A stretch of DNA of 43,432 nucleotides from Granulosicoccus sp. (GTDB lineage: Bacteria; Pseudomonadota; Gammaproteobacteria; Granulosicoccales; Granulosicoccaceae), in assembly GCA_023301725.1 (NCBI GenBank), contig JALZUD010000027.1, forward strand, positions 1 to 43,432, in the 5' to 3' direction. Positions 40,860 through 43,432 of the stretch are shown here, piece by piece. The translations under genes and the position numbers were made by a program. The notes beneath the pieces were generated by a model. The model did no database searches, was not told where the DNA came from, and was given only the letters and a program-made list of their open reading frames with translations. The stretch's first letter is position 1. Every line of letters begins with the position of its first letter.

Positions 40860-42215
40860 GTGAAAGCATCAGCTGCGAGTCAACAATCGCAAATTACTCT
40901 CACTGAAGGCCCTATACTCGGGCATCTTTTACGGCTGTCCATACCTGCGTCAATAGGTATGTTGTTCAACACCCTTTATAATCTCACCGATTTCTGGTTT
41001 GCGGGAAAAGTATCCAACGATGCCTTAGCGGGTGTATCCATCGCCGGCAGTGTTTTCTTCCTGCTCTTGGCAATCGGTTTGGGTATCCAAACGGGCGCTT
41101 CAGCTGTCATGGCCTCAGAGATCGGTGCTGGCAATAGAAACAAAGCAGCAGACTGGGCAGATCATGTTTTTGGCCTATCGTTGGTCCTTAGCCTTGTCAT
41201 TGGCCTTTTAAGCTTTTTTCTTGCACAACCGCTAATAATTTTGCTTGGCGCAGAACCTAATGTGGCGCCGTTGTCTCTTGAATACACCACCATTACTTTC
41301 TCTGGGGCAGTGACGTTCATACTCACTTTCGCTGCAGCCGGTGCACTCATGGCCTTCGGTAACACCAAGGCTAATCGCAATGCCCTAGTCGTCGGCTTTT
41401 TCGCCAACATACTACTCAACCCCCTACTCACCTTCACACTAGACATGGGTGTATCCGGGCTGGCCTGGGCAACTGTGCTGATCAAAGCCGCCTCCGCGAT
41501 CTACCTCTACCAAATTTTAGTGCGAGAAACCGGCAGGATCTGCAAACCACGATTTGCACTCGAACCGTGGTTGAACCTGCTTCGCCAAGTCCTTCCTGCC
41601 AGCTTCAACATGATCACCATTGTGCTAGGCGGATTCATCACGGTAATGCTGATTGGGCGCTTCGGCAGTGCACACGTTGCAGGCTATTCTGTAGGACTGC
41701 GCATTGAACAAGTGCTATTACTTCCAGCTCTTGGTTTGAACGCAGCCGTGATGGCAATAGCCGGGCAAAACTATGGAGCTAGAAACGCACAAAGAGTTCT
41801 GGACACCTACACCACTGCATTGAAAGTGGGACTGGCGATGAGCATCGTATCGGTGCCCATTATGTTATTTCTCTCGCCCACTCTCATGGCGTTGTTTAGC
41901 GATGATTCGTCAATACAAGCAACCGGATCAAGTTATTTGCGACTTGATGCCATAGCATTTTATGCCTATGTGGTGTTGTTCTTAAGCACAGCCGTGTTGC
42001 AATCCATGAAGAAGCCACTGTTCCCTACCGTACTGGCAATTGCCCGGCAATTAGTGGTACCAGTATCTATTAACGTTTTACTGATTGTGTACCTAAACTA
42101 CCCCATGATGAGCGTGTTCTACACAATAGTAAGCGTTGTAGTGGTTGCCTCCATAGTTGCGTACTGGTACACCATGCGAACACTAAACGCCACTATTGAA
42201 AGTACTTCGCTATGA
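40860..42215 (+). CDS. MATE family efflux transporter
   Basis: A 451-residue membrane protein with 12 predicted helices in two homologous halves. The GTG start at 40860 is preceded by GAGAGG with a six-base gap. MATE features include LSIPASIGMLFNTLYNLTDFWFAG at the start, GLGIQTGASAVMASEIGAG, a midpoint loop and the second-half GGFITVMLIGRFGSAHVAGYS and NAAVMAIAGQNYGARNAQR. Such transporters export drugs, metabolites or organic cations using sodium or proton gradients. It lies 96 bp after xsc with a stem-loop between them, so a role in exporting an organosulfur metabolite is possible but unproven. Confidence 0.93.
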   Translation: MKASAASQQSQITLTEGPILGHLLRLSIPASIGMLFNTLYNLTDFWFAGKVSNDALAGVSIAGSVFFLLLAIGLGIQTGASAVMASEIGAGNRNKAADWADHVFGLSLVLSLVIGLLSFFLAQPLIILLGAEPNVAPLSLEYTTITFSGAVTFILTFAAAGALMAFGNTKANRNALVVGFFANILLNPLLTFTLDMGVSGLAWATVLIKAASAIYLYQILVRETGRICKPRFALEPWLNLLRQVLPASFNMITIVLGGFITVMLIGRFGSAHVAGYSVGLRIEQVLLLPALGLNAAVMAIAGQNYGARNAQRVLDTYTTALKVGLAMSIVSVPIMLFLSPTLMALFSDDSSIQATGSSYLRLDAIAFYAYVVLFLSTAVLQSMKKPLFPTVLAIARQLVVPVSINVLLIVYLNYPMMSVFYTIVSVVVVASIVAYWYTMRTLNATIESTSL

Positions 42216-42224
42216 CAGATCAAA

Positions 42225-42263
42225 AGCCAACACAGCCCCTTCTACAGAAGGACCGCGTTGGCT
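42225..42263. terminator. Probable bidirectional terminator between MATE and GH16 genes
   Basis: Outer arms AGCCAAC (42225-42231) and GTTGGCT (42257-42263) enclose an inner hairpin CCTTC-TACA-GAAGG (42238-42251). The outer stem is flanked by AAAA on the left and GATTTT on the right, which gives a short T run for both directions. It sits between convergent stop codons. Confidence 0.55.
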
Positions 42264-42292
42264 GATTTTACAAACGGCAAACTACACGCTAA

Positions 42293-43432
42293 TTACTGTT
42301 GCCATGCTTTGATGTAGTCGATCTCTAAAGTAGCCGGTAAAGCGCTCGAATCAACAGCACCAACCCACTGGCTTCCAACGACCAGTTGCGTAATGATGTT
42401 CATCGGCTCATCAGCGACACGAACACCTTCTATGCGCCGCACCTCTGCACCATCGATAAACCAGATTACCCGCTGCGGCTCCCAGAGCACGCTGTAAGTA
42501 TGAAAGTCATCGCTCAAGTTAACACCTTGAGAGGATTGCATCGTGGGCGACGAATGTCTCTCACCAGAGCCACTGCGATTCAAGTTGCTGTCGTGGTAGT
42601 GGTAAGTCTGTAACGCCTTATCAGGAAGCTCACCTTGATATTCCAAGATATCAATTTCCGGCTTGTTTTTATAAAAATCCTGATTGAACAGATAAAAGGT
42701 GGACAGTAAACCTGAGCCTGAAGCCAACTTGGCGCGCATTTCAACGTATCCATAAGTGAACTCGAAATGATCTGACGTGGTCAGGACACCTGAAAGATAG
42801 GGTTGATTATTAGCCACTTGTAGCTGATCTGGAGGTGTCTCGATACCTGTAATCAGCAGCGTCTCCCCAGTGAAAGTGAACGGGTCATATGTCACCGCAT
42901 TATTGGTACCAAACGTGTCTACAAAGTACTGGGTTTCACGATTAATGATGTCGTCAGGGCCCCAAGGGAGTGATGTTTTCCAGCGGCTTCTATCAACCTT
43001 TGTATCGTTGAAGTCTTCGTTAAATACCTGACGCAGAGACGATACATCGACTGACACTCCACCCGTTGATGCAGTAGTCATGACAACCGCTGCAGATCTC
43101 TCTGAACGCTGTCCTTGACCGTCGACAGCCGCAACGCTGTAAGAGTAGCTTGTACCCGTTAGCGGCTGCCGGTTCGGTGCAGAGCAATCAAAGCGCGTGA
43201 AGTTACAGTCCATGTAAGACGTGGTTTGCCAGTTCACGATGTCGAATTCGTAGGAGGAGTCGAACACAACCGTGTCGATAAGCTGGCCATCACGATAAAT
43301 CTCATAAGCTTCGACAGACTGGTCATCAGTGGAAGGCGCCCAAGTAAACTGTATCCAGTTCTCACCTGCCAAAAGCTTGGTAAGCCCTGTTGGTGCGGAG
43401 GGTGGGCCTGCGCCGCGAGTAGCATCTGTAAT
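42293..43432 (-). CDS. Glycoside hydrolase family 16 enzyme with FnIII-like module (partial)
   Basis: The 5' end lies outside the window: the frame stays open to position 43432. The first ~120 visible residues hold an FnIII-like module of the type seen elsewhere in the window (AYEIYRDGQLIDTVVF, YSYSVAAVDGQGQRSE). The GH16 catalytic domain follows with NEDFNDTKVDRSRW, RETQYFVD and YGYVEMRAKLASGSG. The active-site motif EIDILEY (codons at 42638-42658) has the E-x-D-x-x-E form typical of laminarinase/beta-1,3-glucanase-like members, and HTYSVLWEPQRVIWFIDG and a final LEIDYIKAWQ complete the domain. It probably cleaves a marine beta-glucan or galactan outside the cell; the exact substrate is not readable. 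Confidence 0.9.
   Translation of the reverse strand: MTDATRGAGPPSAPTGLTKLLAGENWIQFTWAPSTDDQSVEAYEIYRDGQLIDTVVFDSSYEFDIVNWQTTSYMDCNFTRFDCSAPNRQPLTGTSYSYSVAAVDGQGQRSERSAAVVMTTASTGGVSVDVSSLRQVFNEDFNDTKVDRSRWKTSLPWGPDDIINRETQYFVDTFGTNNAVTYDPFTFTGETLLITGIETPPDQLQVANNQPYLSGVLTTSDHFEFTYGYVEMRAKLASGSGLLSTFYLFNQDFYKNKPEIDILEYQGELPDKALQTYHYHDSNLNRSGSGERHSSPTMQSSQGVNLSDDFHTYSVLWEPQRVIWFIDGAEVRRIEGVRVADEPMNIITQLVVGSQWVGAVDSSALPATLEIDYIKAWQQ

Overview
The window reads like chromosomal DNA of a free-living, probably marine, heterotrophic Gammaproteobacterium; I lean towards a Granulosicoccus-like lineage. The clues are moderate GC, a sulfoacetaldehyde acetyltransferase, a TRAP carboxylate transporter, a GH16 glucanase, a HupE/UreJ and membrane-anchor pair, and many large secreted proteins built from fibronectin-III-like or lectin-like modules. 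This placement is inference from gene content; there is no rRNA or other marker in the window. I see no tRNA, rRNA, CRISPR array, transposase, integrase or origin.

Left part (1-13.4 kb). Two secreted giants (an RCC1-like plus FnIII-like protein, and a four-module protein with a C-terminal sorting signal) flank a stretch of palindromic and tandem intergenic repeats and a small membrane protein. Minus-strand genes follow: an M14-like DUF2817 peptidase, a 48-residue membrane protein, an Ala/Pro-rich anchor protein and HupE/UreJ (likely one unit), a basic Tyr/Arg-rich secreted protein, an MscS channel and a sugar-phosphate transferase. A GC-rich 14-bp tandem repeat lies between HupE and the Tyr/Arg-rich gene.

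Catabolic island (13.4-21.7 kb). A minus-strand set (YciI-like, periplasmic metallo-beta-lactamase-fold hydrolase, FCD-type GntR regulator) is divergent from a plus-strand set (RutE/HadB-like nitroreductase, TRAP DctP-DctQ-DctM, hydroxyquinol/catechol-type intradiol dioxygenase, FAH-family hydrolase). Together they look like uptake and ring cleavage of an aromatic acid or polyhydroxylated aromatic, controlled by the GntR protein.

Redox/sulfur part (21.7-28.98 kb, minus strand). It holds a Blh/ETHE1-type persulfide dioxygenase, a nucleoside-recognition 'gate' membrane protein, and a tightly coupled operon of an exported ChrB-like/rhodanese fusion, a bis-heme ferric-reductase-like membrane protein, a TolB-like propeller and a FlgD-Ig-like secreted protein. 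The propeller gene has an in-frame TAA separating its signal peptide from the rest. This operon is the best candidate for an undescribed system. Next to it is a recent duplication of a zinc-ribbon membrane protein gene, one copy of which abuts a truncated PKD-domain lipoprotein.

Right part (29-43.4 kb). A BaeS/BaeR-like two-component pair has a 12-bp tandem repeat inside the sensor domain. After it come a small DUF1059-like protein, a LEA-type lipoprotein, a secreted metallophosphoesterase with a duplicated C-terminal module, a secreted CotH-kinase protein with FnIII-like modules, a single-domain response regulator, a Gfo/Idh/MocA remnant, a lipoprotein, Xsc, a MATE exporter and a GH16 enzyme cut by the window end. 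Three of the secreted proteins (at 376, 34010 and 42293) share the same FnIII-like 'YEIxRDG' module.
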